Of a stretch of 64,000 nucleotides of DNA, positions 26,132 through 39,692 are shown in pieces. The stretch is from Crocodylus rhombifer. Taxonomy: Eukaryota; Chordata; Crocodylia; Crocodylidae. The notes below the pieces were generated by a model. That model did not search any database, was not told the DNA's origin, and worked only from the letters and a program-made list of their open reading frames with translations. Both the position numbers and the translations under genes were made by a program. Positions within the stretch are counted from its first letter, which is position 1. Every line of letters starts with the position of its first letter. The stretch is taken from positions 62,001 through 126,000 of the forward strand of contig JAVSML010020787.1 of assembly GCA_038503035.1 (NCBI GenBank). Direction: 5' to 3'.

Positions 26132-28754
26132 ATGCATCCCGCAGCCGGGACATGGAGAGGCAACCCAAGGACAACCTTCTTCAGAATGTGCAATTCCAAA
26201 CCAGGGCACCGTACAGTCCACACTTACTTCTCTTGCTTTTGCCATTTTCTTCCTGGCTTCACTTCATCTTCTGTTTCCTGCAGCAGTGTGCATCTTCCCC
26301 ATCTTACGTCACCACTCTCTTGCTCTCTTCCCATATCATTTCCCTGCCCTCTCAAGCCTCACCTTCCCTCATTAACAGGGCCTGGAAATTTACTAGGCAC
26401 CTGATTTCCAAAGGATTAAACCTCTAGACTTACATGGGTAGGAGGAAAGGAACTGCCTGAGGCAGCCACCATCTTCCTCCTTGCTATTAGGTTGGGATTC
26501 CTATTACGTTTCTGTCCCTGCTCAGTGACTCCATTTTCGTATCTACCGCTGGCCTGAAACCGTGGCTGGGCAGTAATATACCTGTTGTGTTTCCTGCTGC
26601 ACAAAGCATTCTGAACAGGTGTGAAAGCAAAGATGCTTTGTCCACTTTCACTCTTGGAGAAGCTTCATGAAGCAGCAGGGCACTGGAGCCATCTGTGGAC
26701 AGAGTCCATGAGTGCATGCTCATGTACATCTGGAATATTCTTTATGACAATAAAGCCTATTTATTTATTTAAGCATAAGGATTAGATTCTCCTGAAGCAG
26801 ATGACTGTATCAGAAGCAACTGGTGAGCAGATTTCTCCTACCTTGGCAGCAGCTACTGTGACACTGTGTCTGCTTCTGGAACATTTTAGCACCTCAAGAT
26901 AAACAGCTTTTCTAATTTATGTGCAAGCAGCACTGAAGGAATCGGCATAAAGACTGTATTTCTAGCTGTACAGATGAGAAGTTGGAGTATGATCCCATGA
27001 GATGAACATCTTTAACTTCCATTGATTTCAGTGTTTTCACTATAGTTTGCGTTACCTGGGAATCCAGTCTCTAACAGAAGCTTTGCAGCAGAACAGACGT
27101 AGCTAATACCAGACCAAGGGACCATTTCCTGCAGAAACCTTTGTTGTCCTTCCAGATCGCGGCTTTAAGAACTCTAAGTTTGCTCCTTCGTCATTCTCAC
27201 AAGTGATGTGAACTTTAACAGCCCGTTCTACAGGAGGATCGCCAAACAGTAATACAAGATGACCGGTACCCAGGTGGGTTCTTCCCTTTTATACACGTAG
27301 TGACCGGAGCACAATAACCACATGACCTGCCTGTATTCATAGGGGGCTTATGCCAGGACAGAATACAGAGCTTTCAACTCCATCTTGCATTTTGTTAAGA
27401 CTATCTTTGCTGATTTAAATTTCAGAAGGATGAGTCTGTTAATATACTGCCAACCCAGACATTTAGTGAAGGTATGGTACTATGTGTTTCTGTTAAACAC
27501 TGCTGTAATACAAAATAGTTGACCAAAAAAACCTTCAGGAAGTGTAATTAAGAAACTGCAGAGAACAATTTCTATCCAAAAATATTTGCCACTAGAGTGG
27601 AAATAAGACACTTTCCGTGTCCCAGAATAGCTTTGAGAAAAAAACAGAACCCATCAGTGCAACTGGTAATAGAAGTGTTACTTATCACAGAAAGCACGGA
27701 AGCCAGAAGGGGTCATCTTATGTTATCACCATCTATGCAACAGATGCTACTCTAGATCTATTACTATTTTTCACCTGATACTAGGTAAAAAGGCAACTAC
27801 GATCACGGGACAAGTACACCAGGGCTAGCCAAAGGATGTTACTGGTGGGGCGTAGGGGTTGGATGGAACAGTGGAAAGCATGTGGGTAAAGTCCTAAAGC
27901 AGCTAGTGCTCACCATCACATTTACACTTAATCTGAGTCATTCATATCGTAATCCGTCTCTTCATCCTCGCTCTGAGCGGCATGCAGCATGCAGCAAGTG
28001 TAAAGAAAGGAAGGGAAAAGAAAAGTTACAAGTGAGTCAGAGCCAAGGCAAAGTACAATCCACTTATACTTGAAGTACTTGTTTGAAGTACTTGAGGCTT
28101 TTTTTAAGTTGACCCCATCATCCACACATCAGTCAGACAATCTCAAGCAGGAACAAAGATAAGCAGCAGGAAAACCCATTTTCCTATCTGTCCTATGTAT
28201 CAGTGGGGAGCTCTTAATGGTGCTACTCAGTACAGCCGTCATTCAACGCAATGAAAAGGCACAGTATGTGCTGAGACAGTTTTTTCAAAAGCACTACAAC
28301 TGGTACCAGAAATCTGAGAGCTCTGTAGCAGCTTCATGTGTGCGTGCACTCTTAGCACCTGGAAACCTAGCTCTGGAGGCAAACATCAGGAATAGGATCT
28401 AGACATCTTCTCCAGAGGCAGGTTAAGAAAGTGGGTGTGGAAAAGAATGGGATTTGGGAATGGAGAATTCTTTGAAACAATCTGCCTTTGTACCATGGCT
28501 ATCATTAATGCCACTGAAATAGTGATACCATCACCTCAAAGGTTACTTCACTTCCCTGAGCTACATTAAAAGTTACCGGGGCATCAGAGCTATGACACAG
28601 CGGTTAAGTGGCACCTCTTCATCCCCCTTCCCTCCCCCCCAGCCTGTCTCTCACCCATTGACTTCTCAATCTACATCTTCACTGACTGCCTGTCTTGTAC
28701 GCAGCCCAGCCCAGCCTCTGGTTTCTTTACTTTTCATTCCATCCAGGAAGAGCA

Positions 28755-28900
28755 CACACCGACTGCTGACATTTCCTTGGCCTGACAAAGGGTTTTTGAA
28801 CCCAAAAGCTTGCTTAAATTGTTTTTTCCCAACTATTTTAGTTGGTCTAATAAAAAGATACCAGATGGACCCAAATAGCCTTGTCTACCTCTTCCTCAAC
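28755..28900 (+). repeat. Dispersed amniote repeat with AGTTGGTCTAATAAAAAG core
   Basis: The segment runs TTGAACCCAAAAGCTTGC, then CAACTATTTTAGTTGGTC, then AATAAAAAGATACCAG. A related end occurs at 38715-38760 (GTAGTTGGTCCAATAAACGG), and a more distant one near 2515-2600. The family was not identified with certainty. Confidence 0.5.
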
Positions 28901-29167
28901 ACACCCAGAAGCTGGTAGGGAGGCTGCTTTCCTCAGGACGGTCAGCTGTTATTCCAAATTTGCACATTATTACATTTCACTTGAAAGCTGAGGAATTTAT
29001 TCAACTAGTTATAACTGGCAGAAATCAGAGTAAAACTGAGCTTAGGCAGAAATCTAACTCAAACGCCAAATGGCAAAAAATATATAAACTGTATTTAAAA
29101 AAATGCAAATACCCATGGCCAGAGCCCTTGGAGGCTGTTTTCCTTCCTTAGCTTCTCTGACCTAGGC

Positions 29168-29260
29168 CAGGGGTGTCCAAGATACAGCCCACGGAGCCTT
29201 TTCACTTGGCTGGGGGGGCAGTCCTGCTGGTGCTGGGAATTTGACAGCAGGGTGAGCAAG
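29168..29260. mobile_element. hAT-like terminal fragment
   Basis: CAGGGGTGTCCAAGATACAG is a hAT-type left end. The matching right end was not located, so the limit is approximate. Confidence 0.4.
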
Positions 29261-29555
29261 GGCAGGGCCTGCTACCGAATTTGTGTGTTCAAAGTCCCAG
29301 TGGTGACACGTTCTGCTAGATGGTGGGCAGAGGGGTGGGGGCAGGCAAGAGATGGCTGCTCTGACATGCTAGGTTCACTTAGTGAAAGCTATCTCAGATT
29401 ACAAGATTTTGTAGGTTTTCTATACGCTAGCACTGTCCAACATCTCATAATGAAGCATGCTGTGTGGTATTTAACTACGACAGTTTACGTGTCAGCAAAT
29501 CTTCCCTTACGACACTTCTGCGTCTTGGAGGTCCCAGGGTACTGATCAGTATTAG

Positions 29556-29632
29556 CAATGTTTCATAGACATTAGGGCTGGAAGGGACCTCGGGAGATCA
29601 TCGAGTCCAGCCCCCTGCCCAAAGGGCAGAAT
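29556..29632 (-). mobile_element. Young CR1 3'-end fragment
   Basis: TTTCATAGACATTAGGGCTG through CCCCCTGCCCAAAGGGCAG is the reverse of the CR1 3' end seen at 11338-11458, and identical in orientation to 44172-44308. Confidence 0.85.
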
Positions 29633-30028
29633 GTGTCACTTTAGAAAAAAGTTAACACTTTACAATACATGTCACTCGGGAACCTTTTTCATGTCTTTGG
29701 AAGCTATTATTTCCTGTTCTACCCAAACTAGATAACCCATGCCGAGCGTGAAGAAAACACTAGATAAAAAACCTCCAGGAAGGAAAAAAGGTGGAGAAGT
29801 TAAATTAGCTGGTGTTGCACCTAAGATACGATTTTTTGCATTGTGAATTAACACTATTATTCAAGATTTTGGTGCCCCTTTCATGGCTGCACTGACATAA
29901 GTAGTTTTCAAAGCCTTGACACAAGAGTTCCTGTCAGTCACCTAACAACTGCTGGTACAGACAGACAACGCGTTCATGTTTTAATGGAGTGACAACATGT
30001 TGAAGGTCAAGCCAGACACTATTTAGTG

Positions 30029-30290
30029 CAGAGATGGCCAACCTGTAACACACATGCCACAGTAACACAGGGAGCTTCGGTGTGGCACATGAGCTACAGG
30101 CATTCAGTTCAGGGAATGCTGTGGTCTTGCAGCAGCATTCTGCCAAGCCCAAGGCTCAACCCCAGCCTTCACTCCTCCAGCCCAGGGCAAAAAACTATCA
30201 GATACACCTCTGGGCCCAGCAATCAGAGCAGCACCAGAGGTGGGGGAGCATAACTTGCTGTGCACCTGCCAAAAAGTTTGGCCACCACTG
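30029..30290. mobile_element. hAT MITE, 262 bp
   Basis: It begins CAGAGATGGCCAACCTGTA and ends AAGTTTGGCCACCACTG, in inverted arrangement. Flanks ATTTAGTG (30021-30028) and ATTTAGCA (30291-30298) agree at 6 of 8 bases, an eroded target duplication. Confidence 0.8.
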
Positions 30291-32641
30291 ATTTAGCAGA
30301 TTACGGACCTGAGAAAAATCTCTCTCAAGATAACAGGCCCGAAGGACTAGTTATGATTTAAAATGATCAGAAATGCCCAATACCTTCCAAACCCAAGACT
30401 ATTTGTTTAAGGCAACTCTACCCCTTCACCAAAATACATCATCCCTTCAACAAAGCACAATGTATTTTAAAAGAAATATTAAAAGAACAACCCACCCCAT
30501 TCCTCTATTCACAACATGCCTTTGAAAAAATATCCCCTCTTTGCATCTGCACAGGCCACACATTGAACATACCAAGGATTCTAGTTTATTTCATCTTCAA
30601 ACTTACTGCTGCATTTTGGCAATCTCCCAGCTCTCCTATCCTGACAAACTCCAGCTTGATGTGCATTAGTCAGTACGTAAGAACGGAGCTCTGCTTGTAT
30701 TGGCATTCTTTCACCCACCTGCTTTCTGAAATGACTTTGCTTGGAACCACAGAGATCTGTCAGCTGTCTAACAAGACGCGTGTGCACTCAGTGCAGAAGG
30801 CTTCCTGTGCATTTGTGGCCACAGATCAGGTCTAAACCTGCCTGATTCTGTTCTCAAACTACTTCCCATTCTGCTCATTTCACACAGTGCAGGGCTCCCC
30901 TGTGAATCAAGATTCCTCAGCATTAAAGAAGCAACAGAATTCCTCAGGGCCCATCTACTAACTTGTTCATTTCAAAACAGGGCGCAAATTTTGGCATCTC
31001 TCAAATGTCTGAGTGCAAGAGCTGCACTGCACCAATTCTAGACTCTCTCACTGGTGAAGCCAATGGCTGTCTGCTTCAATCTTTTAGATATTCTTTATTG
31101 AGTCCAGTCAAGCCCTGGGCCCTACAGAAGCATGCTGCTGCAGAAGTATCAATGAAAAGCCATGCAGAGATCTTCACTGTGTTCAGGAGTTCCACTTTAC
31201 TATTTTTTTCATGGTGGCACACACCAACATTTAAGTTCCTGTACTGAAAAGCTCAAACTAAGGTAACGGATGGAAAGCGAGGGTCAGAATGCACAACACA
31301 TTTTACATCAATCTCTGCATGTGCTGCCTAAGTACCACACCACCCCATATCCAGAGGGTTTCATTTTCTTTAATGCAAAAAGGTGGCTCTGGCCATGCAG
31401 ATCTGTTCAGGGAGGATGACTCATGTATAGGGTCTTAAAATTTATATCATGTTTGCTATTTTTTTGTGGCTATGTTAACTGTCTCTAACTTCTTTTGTGT
31501 CTCTTGTGCCAGAGATGCATTTAAACAGAAGTCACTCGTTTTACTAAATTAACCAAAAATAGTTTTAATATGCTGAAAGTTTTATGTACTGAAGTCTCAC
31601 TTGAATCCTACATTGCCACACTGCATTTCTGCACACCAAAGCACTGTCTTCTGCCATGCATGACTAAAGATATCAAGCCACAGAAACATGAGAACATGGT
31701 AATAAATGCAGAAGACAGGAGCTTACAATGAACAATGTAAGCAGGTCACAACTGGCAGTGAAAGTCCCAGACCAGTTTTGTGGGATTTTTTTCCTTCCTG
31801 TGTATTTCCTGAAAGCCAAATATTAAAGCTTGGTGTTTTACTGGTTGTTCTCAGTTGAAACTGTAAACATGTTTACTCGAATGACAAACTTTGTTGGAAG
31901 AAGATGATTAGCTTACCTAGCCGGTTTTTGTGTAACTATCTCCCAGCCTAGAGTCTTCCTAGTGCCATGTAAATAGTTCAGCGCACACAGAGAGGAGGAA
32001 CGGTATGTTCATTTTTTGTTTGGGCAGGGCTAACTATGATCCAGTTGTGTCATCCATCACTATTACCTCTGGAAGCCAACTAACCATGCATCTGAGACCT
32101 GCTACCACCTCTCTTTGGAGCTGATTATCCAGAGGAATGAGGACTGAATGGAACTCTGAGAGATGTGGGCTAACTACTGCCCTGCAAGCAAGCATCTTCA
32201 CTTGGGAAAATACTTTTATAGCTTCTTGCAAGTGACCATGTTCTTCAGGTGCAATATGCTACATCCTCACTCTCATTTGAAAGAACATTCCGGCCAGGGT
32301 GAAATATTGCTCTTCTGCACGGTATCTCAGAATCTCCACTGAAAACAGAAGACATTCACCAAGGCTCAGATAGGGCAGTATGCAAGTCAGGGCTAGTACA
32401 AATATTCCATTTACATTTCTTGCTCTGTAACATGAGACACATGCTGGCTGTTGGGTGGGGCGACTCCTTTATTTTAACCGGTATGGTTTATAGCCTTGCA
32501 CAATGGAAACAGAATTGTAACCAGTCTTGGGGGAAATACAGATATTTAACAAAGTCTGCCAAACTTTCTTTTGGAGTATCAGGCCCCATCTACATGCTTT
32601 TGCATCTTCTGTTTCCTTCCTCCAGTGCTCAGTAAACTTAC

Positions 32642-32767
32642 CTTTGCTTTTTCACTGGGCTCGCTCGTTGTGCCATAGGGTGTATTATGCAGCTCCTTTG
32701 AGACAACACACAGAAATTCAGCCTGATCTTCATTTCCGTAGTTATAGGAAGAACCAATACTGACCAA
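32642..32767 (-). CDS. KCTD5: KCTD5 exon 5 (residues 184-225, C-terminal domain)
   Basis: This exon has 42 codons, phase 0 at both ends. Its acceptor is strong (pyrimidine tract then CAG at 32768-32770) and its donor is the consensus AAG|GTAAGT. The peptide starts [19 protein letters not shown] and ends EPSEKAK. It is part of the KCTD5 C-terminal domain, which in the family forms the pentameric face used to recruit substrates such as G-beta-gamma to CUL3. The reading [10 protein letters not shown] favours KCTD5 over KCTD2, whose counterpart region differs. A diverged second copy of this exon lies upstream at 46789-46905. Confidence 0.97.
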
Positions 32768-33414
32768 CTGAAAAAGAAAAGAAAGTCTCAGGGGCATGTC
32801 TGTACAAAATCATTCATATTGCCTTTTCTCAGCTCCCTGAGCTCCAACACGAATGCAAATAAATATCAATGCCACCAATCTGATGTCAAAGCACACCAGT
32901 TCCATTTCAGGATTTAAGAAGCTACTGATCTGAGGGTGGAATTGCCTACACAAATGGTTACAAAGGCAGGTCAATGAGAAGCAGTAGCTGGAGACCTCCC
33001 TCTTCTTCAAAGGTAATTAAAAAATATCTGCATGTGGTTTGGTTTAGACAAGCATGTAGCCCCATGCAGGCAGTGCTTTAGCCTGGACAGACACGTGATT
33101 TTATTCACAGAATAACCCTATGCCTTTATTTGGAATGGACATAATCCAGAGTAGGAGGCCAAAGTTAGCATTCAAGTGGAAAACAAAATGACAAACAATA
33201 GTGAGACTTCAGGACTAGCATTCCAAACCCAGGTGTATTCTTACAGGGAAGCTGGGTTAGGCAGCACTGCAAGTGGAGGCTTTATGTAATGAAATGCCAT
33301 GACAAGCTGCTAGAAGTCCCATCATGGAATAAGGACCACTGGTCCCTGGGTGCAGTGGGCTACATTGCTCATGGAACTCTGGTATTTCCTTCCTTCCACG
33401 TGTCATTTGCAATT

Positions 33415-33515
33415 ACAGAAAACAGGGCTGGAAGGGACCTCCAAAGGCCAGCTAGTCCAACCCCCTGCCTGAAGCAGGTCCCTCCCTGCTTCAACCATCC
33501 ACTTACCCAGGGGTA
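33415..33515 (-). mobile_element. CR1 3'-end fragment
   Basis: In plus reading, GGGCTGGAAGGGACCTCCAA and CTAGTCCAACCCCCTGCCTG are the complement of a CR1 3' end. Confidence 0.8.
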
Positions 33516-35942
33516 AAGGATTCACACATCCAGCCTCACCAAGCCACTGAGTTAACCAGAATGTATATTAAAAGAATAAGAAAAAAAAGGATGGTAGGGT
33601 TTTAGCCCACGGAGAAGATGACAGTTTCTGATACTGTAATGGGATCAGCAAACCAACCTCCTGGACAGATCCTCTATTTACCAAATGTCATAACAACTAC
33701 ACCAAAGCCATCAGCTGTGCTGTCACAGATATATGAAAGCCTCTCTCAGTATCCTGATTTTCCATTAAAAAATACCCAAAGTAATTTACCTATAAGATCA
33801 TTTTCTATTCAGTTCCCAAAAAGCCTCCAATACTGGCCAGTGACAGAGGTTCAAGTTTGCTGTTCTTTAGCCACATTGGAAACGGCTAAAAGTTATTGTC
33901 TAAAAAAACATTATATTTCATTATCCCAGTGGACCAATACAGATTTCTAAATCACTTGACTATGGGTGGCAGAGGTATCAACAGCTACAGCCAGAAAAAA
34001 AATAAAACACAAAATAAAGAAGTTACCACCGTTTCCATCAAAAAAGTCTACTGAAGCCATCAAAATAGTCTCTTAGAAACACAAACAGGCCCCTCTGGAG
34101 AGCCTAACAGTGCTACTTATCTCCACAATAGGAATCATTTGCACAAGAGGAGTCATAGGCTAACTTGGCTACTGAGCCATGGAGGATGAGTTGGAGAAGT
34201 CTGCCCTGCCTTACAAAGAAGAGTTCAGAAGCCGTGCGGGCACTGGAGAGAACTCCATGCACATGCTAGTGACCACTAACCTGTTTCAGGTCAGCCAGAC
34301 CGTGCCTTTGGAAGAAGCTACTTAAAACGTTTTAGACCAAACCCCCAAACTGAATAATATGTACAGCTCAAGTGGTGTAAAAGTAAGTCTTTGAAATGTA
34401 AACACAACAAAAATGGAGTCTTTTAAGTCCTTTAAAATCAGCTTAAACAGTTCGACTTTGAAAATACAAATGCATTCAACTGGTTTGATACAACTCCCCA
34501 ACAGACTTACAGCATAAAACACAAATTGCAGTTGAGTTCTGTGAACAGCTGACTGCCTTCATGCTCCACAAAATAGTAAGTCTGACCCGAGAGCAGCTAA
34601 ACTAACACCTACCACTATTACTCTGCCAAAAGAGTAATAGCTCTGAAAACAGCTGTGCTTCAGTTCATACACCCCTGAATCTTCAGCCTCTTGTGTGACA
34701 ATAGCAATTTAAAGGCAGCGATGTGTTCATGCGACTGCTGGCAATCATTTTGTTGGGCATGATAAGCCTGGGTGAGTAGTCATCATGCTACTGATCAGCT
34801 GGACATTTCCTAAGTTTCAGATATAGGCTCTTTTGTAATGTTAAATAAACATGGATTCTTTATAGCTGGCCCATACTAAAGCCTTGCAAAGGGCTCTGTG
34901 GTAGTAAATTTAGTTGGGCTTCTGGCCTACTTGACTAGAAAAACAGACAAGAGACCAGAAGTGCTGATACTGCTTATTTCAGTTAAATGTTCTGAGATAA
35001 GGAATCCTGCATGCCTTGCTTTGTCTTGATATATTACCTGTGCACAGATGTTAAGTTTATTTTTCTCTCTGAGAAACCGGAAACTGATAACTATTTCTAT
35101 AAGCACAATGTTTCACTCTTCTTTAAGTAAACTGCCTATATGTCTGTGTGTGTTTTAGATCAGTGATTTACTGTCCAAGGTCGTATTTTTTTCTCTCTCT
35201 CTGTCTTAAGTATAAATATGCTTGTAAACTTAGAGAGTCCAAGAAACCCTTTGAAACAGACAAGTGGGGGATTCCCCTTGCTGTATGGAATTCTCCCTGT
35301 GATCACAGTATAGCCCTAAATAAAGAATAGCTGGCTCTGTCGGTTCTGATTCAACCACAACGCGAAGTTTGATTTCTTCCACAGCTCATTCAAGAAAATC
35401 TGTTCACGGACATGCTACTGACAACACACTGCCTATTCAGGCGCGATGGCATGCTCAAGGTTTCAGTCCAGAGCCTATTTTACAAATGAAACTGGTCTAG
35501 CGACCTCATTGGATTTGTAAGCCTTCCGTGTGTATTAGCACTCAGTCTCTCCTCCTGCAAGGAACTGAATTTCTGCTGTGCCTGCCCTGCCCTGTGCTGC
35601 TTATGAGCATGCATGTGTTAACAACAGGTTTCTAGCCATTCCTACACAGCTCACTTTTCAGCACTGTTTCTTCAAACTTTTTTTTACACAGGTTATATAT
35701 AGGTCAGCATCTTCAAATTGAAATAAAAAAAACTTTCAGTTAGCATTTACAGTTTCAAAGCAGGGCTCTATTTGTGTGTGCATTTTCACAGTCAGGAAAG
35801 ATGCTCCTCTTCAGGCCTCTCGTGGCTGGTTTTACAATTTACCCTTTTAAAAGCACACTCTTCTCTTGCCTATTTCAACTTCAATGATCTCTCCTCAGTC
35901 TGATTTATCTACAGTGGCCCTAGAGGACTGTATTATAAAGGC

Positions 35943-36155
35943 CAGGGGTTCTCAATACCTGGCCCACAGTGGGTTGGCTGCCAAACCAGAAGTGGCTGAG
36001 AACCAGGAGGAGGGGCCGCAGCTCCTTCTGCAGGGTTTGGCCCACTCCCAGCCCAGGGGGTGGGAATATCCTCACCTGTCTTCCGGTCGCAGTCCGCTGT
36101 GACTGCTGGGCTGCGGCCACTTCCAGGCCACAGCATAAAACTTTGGGAACCCCTG
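35943..36155. mobile_element. hAT MITE, 213 bp
   Basis: It starts CAGGGGTTCTCAATACC and ends ACTTTGGGAACCCCTG, in inverted arrangement. Flanks ATAAAGGC (35935-35942) and ATATAGGC (36156-36163) agree at 7 of 8 bases. Confidence 0.88.
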
Positions 36156-36959
36156 ATATAGGCTGTTCCCTATACCATCAAGTTAGGCTCACTACTTTTA
36201 GCCATTTGTTTTTATGCACCAAGATGAAGCCACACAAGGAAACTCTACAGGGCCTGGCCTATCAACATTACCAGCACAAAATAACAGCAAGTCAGTGCAT
36301 CAGTGTGACAAAAGAATTCCAATCCAAGACAAAAATGTTTAGTGTTGTAATGCTGAGAGTTTGCTCCCTGATTATGTCATGTGAAGAGACATATGTCCTC
36401 TGTTGATAACTCTGGGAAATCAGCTCAGGGGCAGACCACTTAATGGACTTTATGGCTGGAAGGGATATGATGACATCATGTATAAGATAAACCACAGAAT
36501 TTCACTAAGAGGTTCCATAAAACCCATAATGTCTTGGATCAGCCGAGACATCTTTTATAAAGATAACTGGTCTTGATTTAAATTCTGAAGTGACAGAGAG
36601 CCTTCAGCATCCATTGATAAAATGTTCAATATCAGATATTAAAATAGCACAGCTTAAGTAAACACAAACGTTTCCTGGTGGTGCAAGTTAGGACTTATAA
36701 ACACTAAAACCTTCTACAGGGATTAACATGAAAACAAAAAATGAATAGCTGCTATTAAATCTATTAGCATTTGTGTTGGCAACATTAAAGGAAAGGTAAG
36801 GTAGATTGTGCTTTCCCACTGTGTGTGTATCCCTTGACATGTTTCAGCAAGGCCACCAGCGTTGTTCCAGGAATGGTATGGAGTAGGTAGGAAAGCACAG
36901 CATTGACAGAATAGCAGTAACGTAACAGAGACCTAGACTCTGTTGCATCTCTTGTTGAA

Positions 36960-37099
36960 GTGTTTTTTTTGTTTTTTGTTTGGTTTATTTTGGGGTTTAT
37001 TTTTTGGTTTTTTTTTACAAGAAATGGCCTACTGGTTTTCAGCATCCTGCTGCCCTCTACTCTTTCTCCCCGGGGGGAGGGGGAGAAGGNNNNNNNNNN
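36960..37099. repeat. T/G-rich low-complexity tract ending in an assembly gap
   Basis: A poly-T/GGTTT-rich tract (36960-37017) is followed by CCCCGGGGGGAGGGGGAG and ten N at 37090-37099. The gap is probably a sequencing failure at a simple repeat. Any reading frame that crosses it is meaningless. Confidence 0.9.
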
Positions 37100-37810
37100 G
37101 GGTTATACCTGAGAAAATATAGTATTGTTTGCACTGCAGCAGTGCCCCTAGGTCCCTTGGGCGTACAGTTTCACCACACAAGACACTAGATGGACACATT
37201 AGACACTAGATGGACATGTTAGAAGATGGTAGCTCACCATCTCAGAGCTTAAAACTGGGTGAACAGGTGGTGCCATAAAGTCAATGTTCAGCGTGAAAAG
37301 CAGTGATCACAATATTCTGCTGTCTAGTCACCATCAGGTTTCTTGCAGGCAACATGGCAAAAGAGTTAAAGAGGGATTTGAAGGACGACAATGACATAGG
37401 TTCCATGATGTCTGTCAGAAGCCCTTCCCATGCCTGGGGGTAGCACAGGAGAAAGTGTTTGAAAACATAACAAATGGGTGATGAGGCCTGATACTGATGA
37501 CAGGACCAGAAGCTGAAGCCAATGTCCTACGAGGTATAAAAAGACAAGAGGCTGGGCAAGGACAGACTATGAAAGCTCCTGGGAGCACACAACCCCCTGC
37601 ATTTGCTTAACTGCTACAAAAGATTCCTCAGGGATCTGGTAGATTCCTCACACAAAGCTGGGTGTCTCTGCAAGTCAGCTATGAGTTGCTGGACTTGATG
37701 CAAGAACTTTCATGAGTGGGTGAAATTTTTTGGCCCTGGGCTATTAGAAGATCAGAGTACATGATTGTATTGCTGTTTTCTAGACTTAATCTGTACATGT
37801 GAATCAAAAA

Positions 37811-38010
37811 GACTACGTATTAGGGCTGTGTGAAGCTTCGATAACTGATTTGATTTGGAGGAGATTCGGCTCAATTCGGGGACCGAATCTCCAAATCAAA
37901 TCAGGAGACCAAGTAAAAGCTCCGAATCGATTTGAAGCATCCGAATCAATTATGAAAAGCATGGGAAAAAGATTCGGCCATAGACTAAACAGGCACCTGA
38001 CAGTTGCCTC
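37811..38010. repeat. Dispersed repeat with inverted GATTCGG / CCGAATC words
   Basis: It begins TATTAGGGCTGTGTGAAGC. The interior alternates GATTCGG, AATTCGG, CCGAATC, TCCGAATCGATTTG and CCGAATCAATT, so it can fold on itself. The right limit is unclear and the GC-rich DNA to about 38340 may belong to it. Family not recognised. Confidence 0.5.
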
Positions 38011-39351
38011 CAGCTGGTAAGTCTGTTGGGGTTGGGGACAGGGAGGGAAGAGGCATGGGGGAGGGAGGGATTGGGGCTCCAACAAGCTGCCCAGCCAGGG
38101 TGGGGGGGAGTGTTACTCGGGGGGGCGGGGTAGGGGGCATGGGATGCAGGCGTGGCAGAGCTGGGAGCAGGGGTTCTGCCCTGCCGCCTCGTGGAACAAG
38201 CTATGCCTGCACTGTCCCCCAACTCCAGATGGCTGGGCAAGCGGCAGCAGGGTAGACCCCTGCAGCTCCCCCAGTCAGGAAAAGGCAGGCAAAGCTGGAG
38301 GAGCTGCGGAAGACACCCCTATGGCTGCCCTACCCAGCCCCATCCAATAAATTTATGGCACGATGCTATACTGATATAAGCACCTCCATACTGGTATAAC
38401 TACATGCACCTAAATTAGGGAGTTACACGATTTCAGTTATTAGTCTGACCTAAACTGATATGATATAGTAGGAGACAAAAACCTTGTATGCCAGCCCTTA
38501 AGAGAACTTACCCAGTTCAGATGGGGACTATGCAGACTAACATTACAAATGTAAGTTCATTTCCTTGTGTGAATCTAATATTGCTGCTATTGCATTCAGT
38601 GAGAGTTGCATATGTGCATATCTTAGAGCAAAATTCCACCTGAAGTTACAAAAGATTAACCATGTCAAATAAGAGGCCTGAGGAAATGCACTTGATGCTT
38701 GAAATCTTGTCCAGCAGCTCTCAATTATGTAGTTGGTCCAATAAACGGTATCAAAAAACCTTGCTTCTCTTACAAATAAGATACAGTAAGTTATCTGTAA
38801 AATGAGCCTTAGATGTTTTTGTTTTACAAGGAATGGGCCTTCTGAGGTGTATTCATGTAGTGTGGAAGAGTTTACTTATAATAAAAAAGAATCTATTTAA
38901 TCTCTAATTGCTGCTACTGCTAACATTTTTTTCCAAAGTGTAATAGGTTCTAAATAATGTATTTTTTCTTTTTTATTATAGTATATATTAAAGAAAGGTA
39001 GGTTCCTAAAAGCTTTTAAGTTTGAAAGAGAAAGAAAACATGAAATTCCTAACAGTCATGAAATCATGTTGTGACTCTTAGAAAGAGAATGGTGCCTTTT
39101 TATGTATTGTTTCAGAACTGTGATTACAAGTGTTATTAAAATGTGTGTATAGAAATAGTCAAGACTAAGTTATATTTGTAAAAATGTTCAGAAAAAATAG
39201 TTTAATCATGAAACACCTGATTCTCAATGACTGACGCCGCGATGAAGTCCTGCTAAGGAAGTGTGCAGTGCCTTTGATGATAAAGACCATTCACTCCCAG
39301 GAAGGACTTTCTTCCCTTCATTTGTCCTAACAAAATTTAAGGCATCTTAGG

Positions 39352-39505
39352 GCGCTTGTCCACCTAATTGGCATTTACCCGCTAAAAATGTTCCTGGTTT
39401 AATTTTCCCTTCTTAGTTAATGACGACTAATTCAGTAACATGGATGTGATTTACCATGACTTATTATGCTATAATTAGTAAAATGCACTAGGGGACACGT
39501 CAGAA
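39352..39505. mobile_element. Probable MITE
   Basis: The left end is GGGCGCTTGTCCACC and the right end ACTAGGGGACACGTCA, an approximate inverse. The TTTACC/GTAAAATGC words just inside also pair. AT-rich, no coding capacity. Confidence 0.45.
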
Positions 39506-39675
39506 CAATTTTAACCTCCTGCCCTTTCAGTACTACTTTACTGCCAGGTGGCATTTTAGGACAAGATTTGATATTTTGGTTGGTTTATTTTCTTGGGTCG
39601 TGCTGAGTTCCTTTTTCGGGGGGAATTGTTGGAGGCTTTGCTTGAGAGCCACGGGTTTGTTTGTTTGTTTTTTTT

Positions 39676-39692
39676 GGGGGGGGGGGGGGGGG
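39676..39692 (+). repeat. Homopolymer G run (17)
   Basis: A (TTTG)n and poly-T tract runs into 17 consecutive G. Similar G runs are at 42356-42371 and 45405-45417. The lengths are likely to be unreliable in the assembly. Confidence 0.9.

Larger units (their letters stand above)
20541..32641 (-). other. KCTD5: KCTD5 intron between exons 5 and 6
   Basis: It starts with a consensus GTAAGT at 32641 and ends CAG at 20541. It holds a direct duplication (20895, 21331), an LTR- or transposon-like GC-rich block (22131-23260), hAT elements (23904, 29168, 30029), CR1 tails (26028, 29556) and a dispersed repeat at 28755-28900. No exon was seen. The stretches 24100-26000, 26135-28750 and 30300-32600 appear unique. 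Confidence 0.75.

Noticed and set aside
36430..36500. GGCTGGAAGGGAT, CR1-like word
   Set aside because: The match is too short and the flanks do not continue as CR1.
36980..37189. Open frame across the N run
   Set aside because: It is an artefact of ten unknown bases within low-complexity DNA.
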